A DNA stretch of 64,000 nt from Synechococcus sp. CS-1329. Its GTDB lineage: Bacteria > Cyanobacteriota > Cyanobacteriia > PCC-6307 > Cyanobiaceae. Location of the stretch: positions 1 to 64,000 of the forward strand of contig NZ_JAHLYS010000033.1 in assembly GCF_025128055.1 (NCBI RefSeq), read 5' to 3'. The position numbers and the translations under genes are program-made. A model generated the notes under the pieces. The model ran no database searches. It saw only the letters and a program-made list of their open reading frames with translations, and was not told the DNA's origin. Below, one piece after another: positions 35,120-43,272 of the stretch (positions within the stretch are counted from its first letter, which is position 1; every line of letters starts with the position of its first letter).

Positions 35120-35968
35120 ATGCCAGCCAACAACGACTACCGCGAAGCCCAGCTCAGTATCGAAAGTGTTGGCAAGGTCTTCACATCGGAACCTGGCCTG
35201 CTGAGGTCGCTGAGCGGGCGTCGAGCCAGCGGTGGTTACGTTGCCCTTGAGGACGTTAATCTCCGAATCGAAGAAAATACCTTCGTCTCGATCATCGGTC
35301 CATCGGGCTGCGGCAAGTCCACTTTGCTTAATTTGATGGCCGGCCTGGATGAACCCAGCTCAGGTCAGATCCTCATGGACGGGCTTCGCATCCGCGGCCC
35401 CGGTCCTGACCGTGGAGTTGTCTTCCAGAACTATGTCCTGATGCCATGGCTCACGGCCCTGGAGAACGTCATCTACGCGATCGAAACCGCACAACCCAGC
35501 ATCAGCAAGGGCAGCGCCAAGGAACAGGCCCGTGAGTATCTGTCCATGGTGGATCTCGATAAGGCGATGGGCCGCTATCCCAGGGAGATGAGTGGTGGCA
35601 TGAAACAACGGGTGGCCATTGCCAGAGCCTTATCGATCAAGCCCAAGATTCTGCTGATGGATGAGCCCTTTGGGGCCCTCGACGCCCTGACCCGCGGCTA
35701 TCTTCAGGAGGAAGTTCTACAGCTGTGGGAAAATCACCGGGTCACGGTGGTGCTGGTGACCCACAGCATTGACGAGGCCCTGCTGCTCTCGGACCAGATC
35801 GTGTTGATGTCGAGCGGTCCGAATGCTCGGATCAGTGATTTGATCGACCTTCCACGGATTCGTCCGCGCAAACGGAACATGATCGAAACCCATCCGGATT
35901 TTCTAGCCGTGAAACAGCGGCTGGAAGACCATCTGTTCCGGGAAACCAGGGCCATCGAAGAAAAGTAG
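35120..35968 (+). CDS. cynD: Cyanate ABC transporter ATP-binding protein
   Basis: 282 residues, from an ATG at 35120 chosen because similarity begins at QLSIESVGKVF. Walker A GPSGCGKST, Q-loop VVFQNYVLMPWLT, signature MSGGMKQRVAIARAL, Walker B ILLMDEPFGALDALTR and the switch VTHSIDEALLLSD are all intact. It belongs to the NrtD/SsuB-type ATPases. The gene starts 37 bases after cynB. Confidence 0.94.
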   Translation: MPANNDYREAQLSIESVGKVFTSEPGLLRSLSGRRASGGYVALEDVNLRIEENTFVSIIGPSGCGKSTLLNLMAGLDEPSSGQILMDGLRIRGPGPDRGVVFQNYVLMPWLTALENVIYAIETAQPSISKGSAKEQAREYLSMVDLDKAMGRYPREMSGGMKQRVAIARALSIKPKILLMDEPFGALDALTRGYLQEEVLQLWENHRVTVVLVTHSIDEALLLSDQIVLMSSGPNARISDLIDLPRIRPRKRNMIETHPDFLAVKQRLEDHLFRETRAIEEK

Positions 35969-36049
35969 TCCTCCGGCCACTTTCCGGCCCAGCTACCGCT
36001 TCCCCTCCCGTCCCGATCACCCCTCCCCTTCATCCTTGACGGATCTGCC

Positions 36050-36496
36050 ATGAGCACACTCACCCCGCTCAGTCACACCCTGCTCAACGCCAAACGCAAA
36101 AAAGGCATCAGCTTTGCGGAACTGGAAACGCTGCTCAATCGAGATGAGGTCTGGATTGCCAGCCTGCTCTATGGCCAGGCCACAGCCTCGCCGGATGAAG
36201 CACAGACCCTTCTGGCGGCCCTGGATCTGGATCCCAACCTGGCTGGCGAGCTGACCGTTCCTCCCGTCAAGGGTTGCCTGGATCCCGTGGTCCCCACCGA
36301 CCCATTGATCTATCGCTTCTACGAAATCATGCAGGTGTACGGCCTGCCGATGAAGGATGTGATCCAGGAGAAATTTGGCGACGGCATCATGAGTGCGATC
36401 GATTTCACCCTGGAAATCGATAAAGTTGAGCATCCAGCTGGAGATCGGGTCAAGGTGACCATGTGCGGCAAATTTCTGCCTTACAAGAAGTGGTGA
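36050..36496 (+). CDS. cynS: Cyanase (cyanate hydratase)
   Basis: 148 residues with the N-terminal helical domain ([37 protein letters not shown]) and the C-terminal catalytic domain ([52 protein letters not shown]). The catalytic Arg, Glu and Ser positions ([14 protein letters not shown]) are kept. It converts cyanate plus bicarbonate to ammonia and CO2, so imported cyanate serves as a nitrogen source. It ends the cyn operon. Confidence 0.97.
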   Translation: MSTLTPLSHTLLNAKRKKGISFAELETLLNRDEVWIASLLYGQATASPDEAQTLLAALDLDPNLAGELTVPPVKGCLDPVVPTDPLIYRFYEIMQVYGLPMKDVIQEKFGDGIMSAIDFTLEIDKVEHPAGDRVKVTMCGKFLPYKKW

Positions 36497-36511
36497 CCTG
36501 AGCCGCTCTGA

Positions 36512-36988
36512 TTAAAGGCCGAGTTCGGTGAGGCCGGGGTGGTCCTGCGGCCTCGGTCCTTGGGGCCAGAGGAATTTGCGCTCTGAATCGGCAATCGGCA
36601 CATCGTTGATGCTGGCCTCACGCCAACGCATCAGACCTTCATCACTGAACTCCCAGTTTTCATTGCCATAGGCCCGATACCAATGGCCATCTGAATCATG
36701 CCACTCGTACTGGAAGCGCACAGCGATGCGATTGCCATGCCAGGCCCAGACTTCCTTGATCAATCGATAGCCGTTCTCCTGAGCCCATTTCCGCTGCAGG
36801 AACTCCACAATCTCTTGGCGGCCCCTGATGAATTCTGAGCGATTCCGCCAGTAGCTGTCTTCCGTGTAGGCCAGCGAGACTCGGTGCGGATCTCTGGAAT
36901 TCCAGGCGTCCTCCGCCATTCTTGCTTTCTGGATCGCCGTTTCTTGATTGAACGGAGGCAGTGGAGGCTTTGTACTTTGAGCGGGCAT
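36512..36988 (-). CDS. NTF2-like protein of the DUF1348 family
   Basis: 158 residues from an ATG at 36988. The DUF1348 signature runs [74 protein letters not shown] and [15 protein letters not shown]. The fold is NTF2-like; members are small soluble proteins of unknown function, often induced by stress. It converges on cynS with a 15-base gap. The frame is open further upstream but without similarity. Confidence 0.85.
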   Translation of the reverse strand: MPAQSTKPPLPPFNQETAIQKARMAEDAWNSRDPHRVSLAYTEDSYWRNRSEFIRGRQEIVEFLQRKWAQENGYRLIKEVWAWHGNRIAVRFQYEWHDSDGHWYRAYGNENWEFSDEGLMRWREASINDVPIADSERKFLWPQGPRPQDHPGLTELGL

Positions 36989-37201
36989 CTGAATCTTGCG
37001 ATGAATTATCTTACTCCTGTCAGAGGCTGAACCGGGCTTAGGCCTCGCAGCCGATGAAATGCTTCTGAAGCAAAGACACCCTCTATTGGTTGATGGCCTG
37101 AGGCCGGTCAGTTTCAGCTCCTTCGATTCGCCATGGCCAAGATCAGAGCATCGGCTGTGACGATCACATCCGTAGAACAAGATGAATAACTTGTTGGGCT
37201 C

Positions 37202-37285
37202 TCACCAGTACTTCGGATAGCGGCTCTCGCGGAAGGCGTTGTTGTACAGCAGGGTGGGCAGGAGCAGAAACACGATCACCGGGTT
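37202..37285 (-). pseudogene. Possible C-terminal remnant of a membrane protein
   Basis: On the minus strand a stretch reads NPVIVFLLLPTLLYNN then AFRESRYPKYW and a stop at 37202-37204. The hydrophobic run followed by a basic, aromatic tail looks like a genuine membrane-protein terminus. Upstream the similarity-like quality ends at once and the frame runs antisense to the desaturase gene. I could not identify the parent protein. Confidence 0.25.
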
Positions 37286-37379
37286 CGACCGCGCCGGTGG
37301 ATGCACCGTGCCGGTGGGCGATGACCACGGGCCGCTGTGGAGGCATCCGCTACGCAACGGCGGACCAGGAGCGGTTGGA

Positions 37380-38372
37380 ATGCACAGCATTGCTGGGGGC
37401 CTGAGGTCCGTGATCACGCGCCAACCTGCCTTCACGGCGGCTGCAGCCGAGCTGACTCCAGCTGAGCTGATTCCAGCCGAGGCCCTGCGCCAGCTCAACC
37501 GGCGCAGCGATCGGGCCGGCTGGCGGCAGCTGGCGGGCCATGGGGCGCTGATCCTGGCCAGCGGCCTGATCTGGGCGGATGGGCGGCTGCCCTGGGCGCT
37601 GCGGCTGCCGGCGCTGCTGCTGCTGGGCTGGGGCCTGGCCTTCGCCTTCTGTGCCCTGCACGAATGCGGCCACCGCACCGCCTTCGCCAGCCGCCGGCTC
37701 AACGACGCCGTGGCCTGGTGGGCCGGGGTGCTGAGTTTCTACAACGCTGATTTTTACCGCCGCTACCACCAGTGGCATCACCGCCACACCCACCAACCGG
37801 GCCTGGACCCGGAGCTGGAGGATCCGCCGCCCAGCAGCCGCTGGGGCTACCTGCTGGAGTTGAGCGGCCTGCCCTGGTGGGCCGGCAAGCTGCGCGGCCA
37901 TGCCGCTGGCCTGATGGGCAACTTCAGCGATTGCCCCTACATCCCCGCCGAGGCGGCCCCGGCGCTGCGCCGCTCGATCCGGCTGCAGTTCGCGGTCTAC
38001 GGGCTGCTGCTGCTGCTGTCACTACCGGGCGGCAACGGTGTCCTGCTCTGGCTGTGGCTGCTGCCGCTGGCCCTGGGCCAGCCCCTGCTGCGCTTCGTGC
38101 TGCTGGCGGAGCACGGCGGCTGCAGCACCAGCACCGATGTGTTGCGCAACACCCGCACCACCCACACCCTGGCGCCGCTGCGCTGGTTGATGTGGAACAT
38201 GCCCTTCCACGTGGAGCACCACCTGCTGGCCTCGATTCCCTTCCATGCCCTGCCGGCCGCCCACGGCTGGATCGCCGGGCGTCTGGAGCACAACGATCCG
38301 GGTTATCTGGCGGTGCACCGGTCGTTTCTGGCCGAACCATCGCAGCTGGCGCTGCCGGCGCCGCCGGCATGA
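37380..38372 (+). CDS. Fatty-acid-desaturase-superfamily membrane di-iron enzyme
   Basis: 330 residues with four predicted helices and the three histidine boxes of the superfamily: HECGHR, HQWHHRHTH and HVEHH, followed by LLASIPFHALPAAHG. These eight or more histidines bind the di-iron centre that activates O2 at the membrane face. The family includes acyl desaturases, hydroxylases and carotenoid enzymes, so the substrate is open. The ATG at 37380 precedes the first conserved block; the frame extends to 37239. Its stop overlaps the hydrolase ATG (ATGA), and a GlnT-type enzyme follows. Confidence 0.82.
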   Translation: MHSIAGGLRSVITRQPAFTAAAAELTPAELIPAEALRQLNRRSDRAGWRQLAGHGALILASGLIWADGRLPWALRLPALLLLGWGLAFAFCALHECGHRTAFASRRLNDAVAWWAGVLSFYNADFYRRYHQWHHRHTHQPGLDPELEDPPPSSRWGYLLELSGLPWWAGKLRGHAAGLMGNFSDCPYIPAEAAPALRRSIRLQFAVYGLLLLLSLPGGNGVLLWLWLLPLALGQPLLRFVLLAEHGGCSTSTDVLRNTRTTHTLAPLRWLMWNMPFHVEHHLLASIPFHALPAAHGWIAGRLEHNDPGYLAVHRSFLAEPSQLALPAPPA

Positions 38373-39388
38373 GCGTGACAGCGGCGATCCGGGGCCGCGA
38401 CGGGCTGTTCGAGCTGGGCCCGATGGCGCTCAGCTGCGGCCAGCAGCTGCCCAACGCCCGCCTGGCCTACCGGCTGTTCGGGGAGCTCAACGCCGATCGC
38501 TCCAACCTGGTGCTCTACCCCAGCTCCTACGGCGCCTGGCCCGAGGACATCGACTGGGTGGTGGGCCCGATCCTCGATCCGGAGCGCTGGTGCGTGCTGC
38601 TGGTGAGCCAGTTCGGCAATGGCCGCTCCAGCAGCCCCAGCACCAGTGCCATGGGGCTGGCCGAGCAGGGCTGGGTGATCAGCCACGCCGACAACGTGGC
38701 CGCCCAGTGCCGGCTGATCCAGGAGCGGTTCGCGGTGGAGCGCCTCGCCCTGATCTACGGCTGGTCGATGGGGGCGCAGCAGGCCTACCACTGGGCGGCC
38801 CTGGAGCCGCAGCGGGTGGAGCGGATCTGCTGCCTCTGCGGCACGGCCCGCACCACACCCCACAACCGCCTGTTCCTGCTCAGCCTGCGTCAGGCCCTCA
38901 CGGCCGATCCCGCCTGGAACGGGCAGCGCTTCACGGCCCCACCGGAGCAGGGGCTGCGCAGCTTTGCCCTGATCTACGCCAGCTGGGCCGCCAGCCAGGC
39001 CTACTACCGCGATGGACACCACACGGCCCTCGGCTTCACGAGCGTGGAGGAGTATGTGGAGCAGAGCTGGCTGCCCGCCTACCGCCGCCACGATCCCCGC
39101 GACCTGCTGGCGATGCTCGACACCTGGCTGGCCAATGATCTCGGTGCCGCCGTGGGCCGTTCCCTGGCCGCCGCCCTGGGGCGGATCACGGCCCGCACCA
39201 CCGTGATCGCCGGCTCCCACGACCTCTACTTCCCCCCGGACGACTGCGCCGCGGAAGCCGCCTGCATCCCCGGCGCCCGCTTCGAGCGGCTGGAGTCGGT
39301 GCTGGGGCACCGGGCCGGCAACCCCCGCGAGGCGCCGCGGGAGCAGGCGATGATCCGCGCCGCCCTCGGGCGTCTGCTGATGGATTGA
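38369..39388 (+). CDS. Alpha/beta hydrolase of the homoserine-acetyltransferase-like family
   Basis: 339 residues. The nucleophile elbow YGWSMGAQQAYHWA supplies the Ser, SHDLYFPPDDC the Asp and LGHRAGNP the His. The N-terminal LAYRLFGELNADRSNLVLYPSSYGA is the MetX-like pattern. Sequence features of true homoserine acetyltransferases, such as the GGS nucleophile motif, are absent, so it is more likely a hydrolase or amidase of this fold. It overlaps the desaturase gene by four bases and precedes glnT by 31 bases, suggesting a shared pathway. Confidence 0.82.
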   Translation: MSVTAAIRGRDGLFELGPMALSCGQQLPNARLAYRLFGELNADRSNLVLYPSSYGAWPEDIDWVVGPILDPERWCVLLVSQFGNGRSSSPSTSAMGLAEQGWVISHADNVAAQCRLIQERFAVERLALIYGWSMGAQQAYHWAALEPQRVERICCLCGTARTTPHNRLFLLSLRQALTADPAWNGQRFTAPPEQGLRSFALIYASWAASQAYYRDGHHTALGFTSVEEYVEQSWLPAYRRHDPRDLLAMLDTWLANDLGAAVGRSLAAALGRITARTTVIAGSHDLYFPPDDCAAEAACIPGARFERLESVLGHRAGNPREAPREQAMIRAALGRLLMD

Positions 39389-39419
39389 TCCACCGTTCCG
39401 CCCGCCCCCCGCTGAGCCC

Positions 39420-40667
39420 ATGACCGACCTGGCCCGCTACGCCGCCGACCACGGCATCCGCCACTTCCTCTTCTCCTTCTCCGATCTGTTCGGGGTGCAG
39501 CGGGCCAAGCTGGTGCCCGCCAGCGCCGCCGATCAGCTGGCCCGCGATGGCGCCGGCTTCGCTGGTTTCGCCGCCTGGTTGGCGATGACCCCAGCCGATC
39601 CCGATGTGCTCGGCCTGCCTGATCCCGCCAGCCTGGCGGTGCTGCCCTGGCAGCGGAGCGTGGCCTGGCTGGCCACCGATCTGCAGGTGGAGGGCCGGCC
39701 CCTGGAGCAGTCGCCGCGCTGGGTGCTGCGCCGCCAGCTGGAGCGGGTGGCGCAGCTGGGCTACAGCTTCCGCACCGGCGTGGAAGCTGAGTTCTTCCTG
39801 CTGCAAGCCGGCGGCAGGGCGATCGCCGATGGCCGCGACACCCAGGTCAAACCCTGCTACGACCAGCTGGCCCTGATGCGCCAGTTCGAGCTGATCGGCG
39901 GCCTGCTCGAAGCGATGGAGGAGCTGGGCTGGGGGCCGTATCAAGCCGATCACGAGGATGCCAACGGCCAGTTCGAGATCAACTGGACCTTCGCCGATGC
40001 CCTGGTGACCGCCGACCGCCACGCCCTCTTCCGGGTGATGGCCCAGTCGATGGCGGAACCGCTGGGCGCTCAGGTGAGCTTCGGGCCCAAACCCTTCCCC
40101 CAGCTCACCGGCAGCGGCGCCCACCTGCACCATTCCCTCTGGGACGCCACGGGCCGCAACCTCTTCCATGACCCCCGCGGCGCGCTGGGCCTCTCGGCGC
40201 TGGCCTATCACTTCCTCGGCGGTCTGCTGGCCCATGCCCCGGCCCTCTGCGCCCTCACCAATCCCACCGCCGAGAGCTACGCCCGCCTCGGCGGCCAGAC
40301 CACCAACTCCGGCGCCACCTGGTCACCGGGCTGGATCAGCTACGGCGGCAACAACCGCAGCCACATGGTGCGCATCCCCGACGACCAGCGCCTGGAGCTG
40401 CGCCTCGCCGACAGCGCCGCCAGTCCCTACCTGCTGCCTGCAGCGGTGCTGGCCGCCGGCCTCGACGGCCTCGAGCGCCAGCTTGACCCCGGCATCCGCA
40501 ACGACGCCAACCTCTACACCGACCCGCCGCCCCCCGGCACAGCCGCCCCCTTGCCCGCCAGCCTGGAGGAAGCCCTGGCCGCCTTCGCCGCCGACACGCT
40601 GCTGCGTGACGCCCTGGGCGAACCCTTCTGCCAGGCCTACGAGAGCCTCAGACGCCAGCACGGCTGA
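39420..40667 (+). CDS. glnT: GlnT-type glutamine synthetase relative (possible glutamyl-amine ligase)
   Basis: 415 residues of the glutamine-synthetase fold. Catalytic positions are visible: EAEFFLL (metal-binding glutamates), QADHEDANGQFEINW, GSGAHLHHSLW (ATP/metal His), NNRSHMVRIP (substrate Arg) and ELRLADSAASPYLLPAA. It is shorter than GlnA (about 470) and matches the type III-annotated GlnT group of rhizobia, whose relatives include gamma-glutamylmethylamide and gamma-glutamylanilide synthetases. It could ligate glutamate to ammonia or to another amine. It follows the desaturase-hydrolase pair on the same strand. Confidence 0.85.
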   Translation: MTDLARYAADHGIRHFLFSFSDLFGVQRAKLVPASAADQLARDGAGFAGFAAWLAMTPADPDVLGLPDPASLAVLPWQRSVAWLATDLQVEGRPLEQSPRWVLRRQLERVAQLGYSFRTGVEAEFFLLQAGGRAIADGRDTQVKPCYDQLALMRQFELIGGLLEAMEELGWGPYQADHEDANGQFEINWTFADALVTADRHALFRVMAQSMAEPLGAQVSFGPKPFPQLTGSGAHLHHSLWDATGRNLFHDPRGALGLSALAYHFLGGLLAHAPALCALTNPTAESYARLGGQTTNSGATWSPGWISYGGNNRSHMVRIPDDQRLELRLADSAASPYLLPAAVLAAGLDGLERQLDPGIRNDANLYTDPPPPGTAAPLPASLEEALAAFAADTLLRDALGEPFCQAYESLRRQHG

Positions 40668-41448
40668 AGGGCAGCTTGCTCAGCGCCCAGGGCCACGCCT
40701 GTGGCACTCGCGAGATGTCGATCACATACTCCTGGCCCGGAGACGTGGTGGAGAGCCGGGCCGTGCCATCGCCAAGATCACAGAAGTGACGTCTGCGATG
40801 GCGGGACATCGTGACGCTGTGATCATCGGCAGGAATCAGGAAAGACGGAACACTCCACTGGCTCATCCGCTCACCCGCCGAGAGGCGCAAGCTGGCGTTG
40901 TAGTGATCAAAGACTCCGGCCCCTGGCAGCCCCTCCACGCCAGGCCAGGTGAGGCGATCAGCCGCCGAAAAGATCACATTTCTGCTGTGATGCTTAAGGG
41001 CAGGGGCGGCATGGGGATGGTAGGTGAGCCAGTCTGGAAGCACATCGGCCTCCGGCCAGTGCATCTCTCCCACCTGCATCCATCCCCAGATGACGTGACT
41101 GCCTCGCATCGGCAAGAACGCACCCTTGAACCATCCATAGAAGAGAAACAAATCACCCACACCCACCCCCTGATGCAACAGATGCGTCAGGGCTCCATCG
41201 CACTGGCCAAACGAAGGCCGCCAGCCGGGCTGGCGCGGAAGGGCCTGCTGCCGCAGATCAGGGTCGAGATGGGCCAACCCAGACAGGCCCGCAGGCAGAC
41301 CACGGATGCTCTCATAGGTGATCCCATGGGCAAACCCATCCTCAGGAATCGGCACACTCAGCATCGCCCCATCGGCAGCCACCAAGCTGGCCCTCTTGCC
41401 GTAGGAGGTGTCAGACCCCTTTCGGCTGAAGATGAGTTTCAGAGCCAA
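40648..41448 (-). CDS. Nmad3-type protein (nucleotide modification associated domain 3)
   Basis: 266 residues starting KLIFSRKGSDTSYGKRASLV and containing TYESIRGL, HLDPDLR, PGWRPSFGQCDGALTHLLHQGVGVGDLFLFYGWF and HVIWGWMQVGE, then LTYHPHAAPAL and NVIFSAADRLTWPG. This is the Nmad3 pattern, predicted from comparative genomics to act with DNA or nucleotide modification systems. The chemistry is unknown. No base-modifying partner is adjacent here, and the 3' end overlaps glnT by 20 bases in convergent orientation. Confidence 0.75.
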   Translation of the reverse strand: MALKLIFSRKGSDTSYGKRASLVAADGAMLSVPIPEDGFAHGITYESIRGLPAGLSGLAHLDPDLRQQALPRQPGWRPSFGQCDGALTHLLHQGVGVGDLFLFYGWFKGAFLPMRGSHVIWGWMQVGEMHWPEADVLPDWLTYHPHAAPALKHHSRNVIFSAADRLTWPGVEGLPGAGVFDHYNASLRLSAGERMSQWSVPSFLIPADDHSVTMSRHRRRHFCDLGDGTARLSTTSPGQEYVIDISRVPQAWPWALSKLPFSRAGV

Positions 41449-41656
41449 GATTTTGCGACAGTGACTGATCCCCTCTCCACAGCCATGGCAAGCGCTGACT
41501 TGCAGCCATCAGCCCATTAAGAACCACGATCAGCCTCATTATAGCTCAGATCGAAAGAGCAGAGAATGCTGCCACAAAGCACACCGATTCTCGAGGCGCC
41601 AAGCAATCTTCCACGCTTTCAGGAAATCACAGAACAGAACTGATTGAGCACCAAAG

Positions 41657-41678
41657 CGGCTCCAAGGAAGCGGAGCCG
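41657..41678. promoter_or_regulatory. Hairpin just upstream of the thermonuclease gene
   Basis: CGGCTCC and GGAGCCG form a perfect seven-base stem around an eight-base loop, ending 15 bases before the ATG at 41694. The place suggests control of translation initiation, or a terminator, though no long T run follows on the plus strand. Confidence 0.3.
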
Positions 41679-41693
41679 TTCAGACTCAGCGCC

Positions 41694-42341
41694 ATGCCAA
41701 AGCTCCCACTGCCGTGGCCAGGTCTGCTGGTCATGGCCCTGCTGGTGACCCCTGCCTGTACAGCCCAGGGCATCCAGGCCACAGTGCTCTCCGTCGGAGA
41801 TGGCGACACCATCCGTGTTCTGCAGGGGAAGCAACGGCTCACGGTCCGCCTCGCCTGCATTGATGCACCGGAGATGGCCCAGGCGCCCCACGGTGCCAAC
41901 TCCAGAAATGCCCTTCAAAGCCGGTTGCCGGTGGGGCGTGTGGTGCAACTCAACGTCAAGACCAGGGATCGCTATGGCCGCACAGTGGCGGAGGTGATCA
42001 GCTCTGGCAACATCAACCTGGCCATGGTGGCGAGCGGCCAGGCCTTCGCTTACCGCCAATACCTGGGAAACTGCAAGGCCAGCGACTTCCTTGAAGCCGA
42101 ATCGAAGGCGGGCCTGCGCGGCCTGGGCGTGTGGCAGCTGAGCGGTGGAATCCTCAGGCCCTGGGACTTCCGCCGGGCCAAAAGAGCAGCACGAGCCCCG
42201 GCTGGCAGCCCCTCAGGGCCACGTCGCTACGACTGCCAGGAGATCGGCTCCCACCAACGGGCCCAGGAACTGCTGCGCCAGGGTCACAGCTATCTCGATG
42301 GCAACGGCGACGGCGAAGCCTGTGAACAGCTGCTGCGCTGA
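41694..42341 (+). CDS. Secreted thermonuclease with C-terminal Excalibur motif
   Basis: 215 residues. A signal peptide (WPGLLVMALLVTPACTA, with a possible lipobox cysteine) leads to the staphylococcal-nuclease fold: GDGDTIRVLQGKQRLTVRLACIDAPE with the catalytic Arg and Asp, GRVVQLNVKTRDRYGRTVAEV with the second Arg, and LRGLGVWQL. The C-terminus YLDGNGDGEACEQL is an Excalibur calcium-binding motif. It likely degrades extracellular DNA or RNA at the cell surface. It stands alone on the plus strand. Confidence 0.88.
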   Translation: MPKLPLPWPGLLVMALLVTPACTAQGIQATVLSVGDGDTIRVLQGKQRLTVRLACIDAPEMAQAPHGANSRNALQSRLPVGRVVQLNVKTRDRYGRTVAEVISSGNINLAMVASGQAFAYRQYLGNCKASDFLEAESKAGLRGLGVWQLSGGILRPWDFRRAKRAARAPAGSPSGPRRYDCQEIGSHQRAQELLRQGHSYLDGNGDGEACEQLLR

Positions 42342-42361
42342 GACTCAGGGCCAACCTGAGC

Positions 42362-42853
42362 TCATGGCCTGAGCGGATCAGCGATCCAGAACCGCTCGCC
42401 AGTGGCTTCAGCAAGGCGTTCGGCGAAATCCTGTGCTGCCTCGGCCTCGCTGAAGCTGGCCGCCTGCAGCCAGCCGCTGGCATTGATGTAGGCATCGCCG
42501 CAATAACGGCTGCGAACGCTGGCGAGCAGCTCGCGGCTGGAAGAGGCAACAACGGGCCACCATTCCCCTGAGGGGGAGCCTCTGGAGCCGCAGCTGTCCT
42601 GGAAGGCCAGCGACTGCGCTGCTGATGACGGCGTTGGAGATGTCATGGGCACCATGAAGCGCACGGCCATCAGCCCGAAAACACCCATGAGCCCGATGAG
42701 GACGATCCTGATCCAGACCACGGAGCCTGGCGCGGAAAGGGTTGGATTCCTCTGCGAGGATTGCCCGCTCGATCCCACCTTCTCCAGCTCAGCCAAAAGA
42801 CGCTCGGCCTCATGGCCGGTGGATTCAATACTGCCATCGGCAGGATCAGACAT
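42362..42853 (-). CDS. Single-span membrane protein with SPOR-like C-terminus, function unknown
   Basis: 163 residues: a polar N-terminus, one membrane helix (VVWIRIVLIGLMGVFGLMAVRFMV) at about residues 46-68, then an extracytoplasmic part with two cysteines. The end YINASGWLQAASFSEAEAAQDFAERLAEATGERFWI has the SPOR-like pattern (V/LQxGSFxxxxxAxxLxxxL), which in other proteins binds denuded septal peptidoglycan. The SPOR resemblance is suggestive, not certain. It is divergent from the VWA-tubulin cluster to its right. Confidence 0.65.
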   Translation of the reverse strand: MSDPADGSIESTGHEAERLLAELEKVGSSGQSSQRNPTLSAPGSVVWIRIVLIGLMGVFGLMAVRFMVPMTSPTPSSAAQSLAFQDSCGSRGSPSGEWWPVVASSSRELLASVRSRYCGDAYINASGWLQAASFSEAEAAQDFAERLAEATGERFWIADPLRP

Positions 42854-43272
42854 CTGGACTCAAACAATCGAGACGGACAGCAGCTTGATGAGACATGCCC
42901 ACGGCGAACACTCATGCCCGTAAGTTCTTTGACTATAATTGGAAAAGGTTGCAAAAGGGTAAATGCACAGCACTAGCCAGAATTGGCGTACGTCAACGCA
43001 CAGTCCAAGGCCGAGCTGGATGCGATAATTCCCAGAATGGTCCAGTCGCGGAACGACAGTCAGCCATGATCGCCAAGGCCATCCTCGGATTGACTCGATC
43101 CTGCGAACAACCTGAGCAGTCGGTTGTTCGCAGCAACTCCGGCCAGCCGCTGTTGCTTCAGGCCAGAATCCACTCTGATCTTCAGACCAATCCTGCTGTG
43201 TTACAGCCAGCTGCCCGGAAGGGTTGAAGCCAAGCCATGGCCCATCAGCATCAGAACAAGGGGACCCACGGC
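42854..43272. promoter_or_regulatory. Intergenic region with promoter-like element before the tubulin/actin cluster
   Basis: About 420 bases without a convincing gene. A perfect -10 hexamer TATAAT lies at 42933-42938 on the plus strand; a -35 hexamer at the right distance is poor, so activation by another factor is possible. A transcript from there would have a leader of roughly 300 bases to the VWA lipoprotein. An open frame from 42895 to 43227 has no recognisable motif and unlikely composition. The 43237 ATG of the VWA frame falls in this stretch. Confidence 0.35.

Noticed and set aside
38369-39388. Calling the hydrolase MetX (homoserine acetyltransferase)
   Set aside because: The nucleophile region is GWSMG and other MetX signatures are missing; only the fold family is supported.
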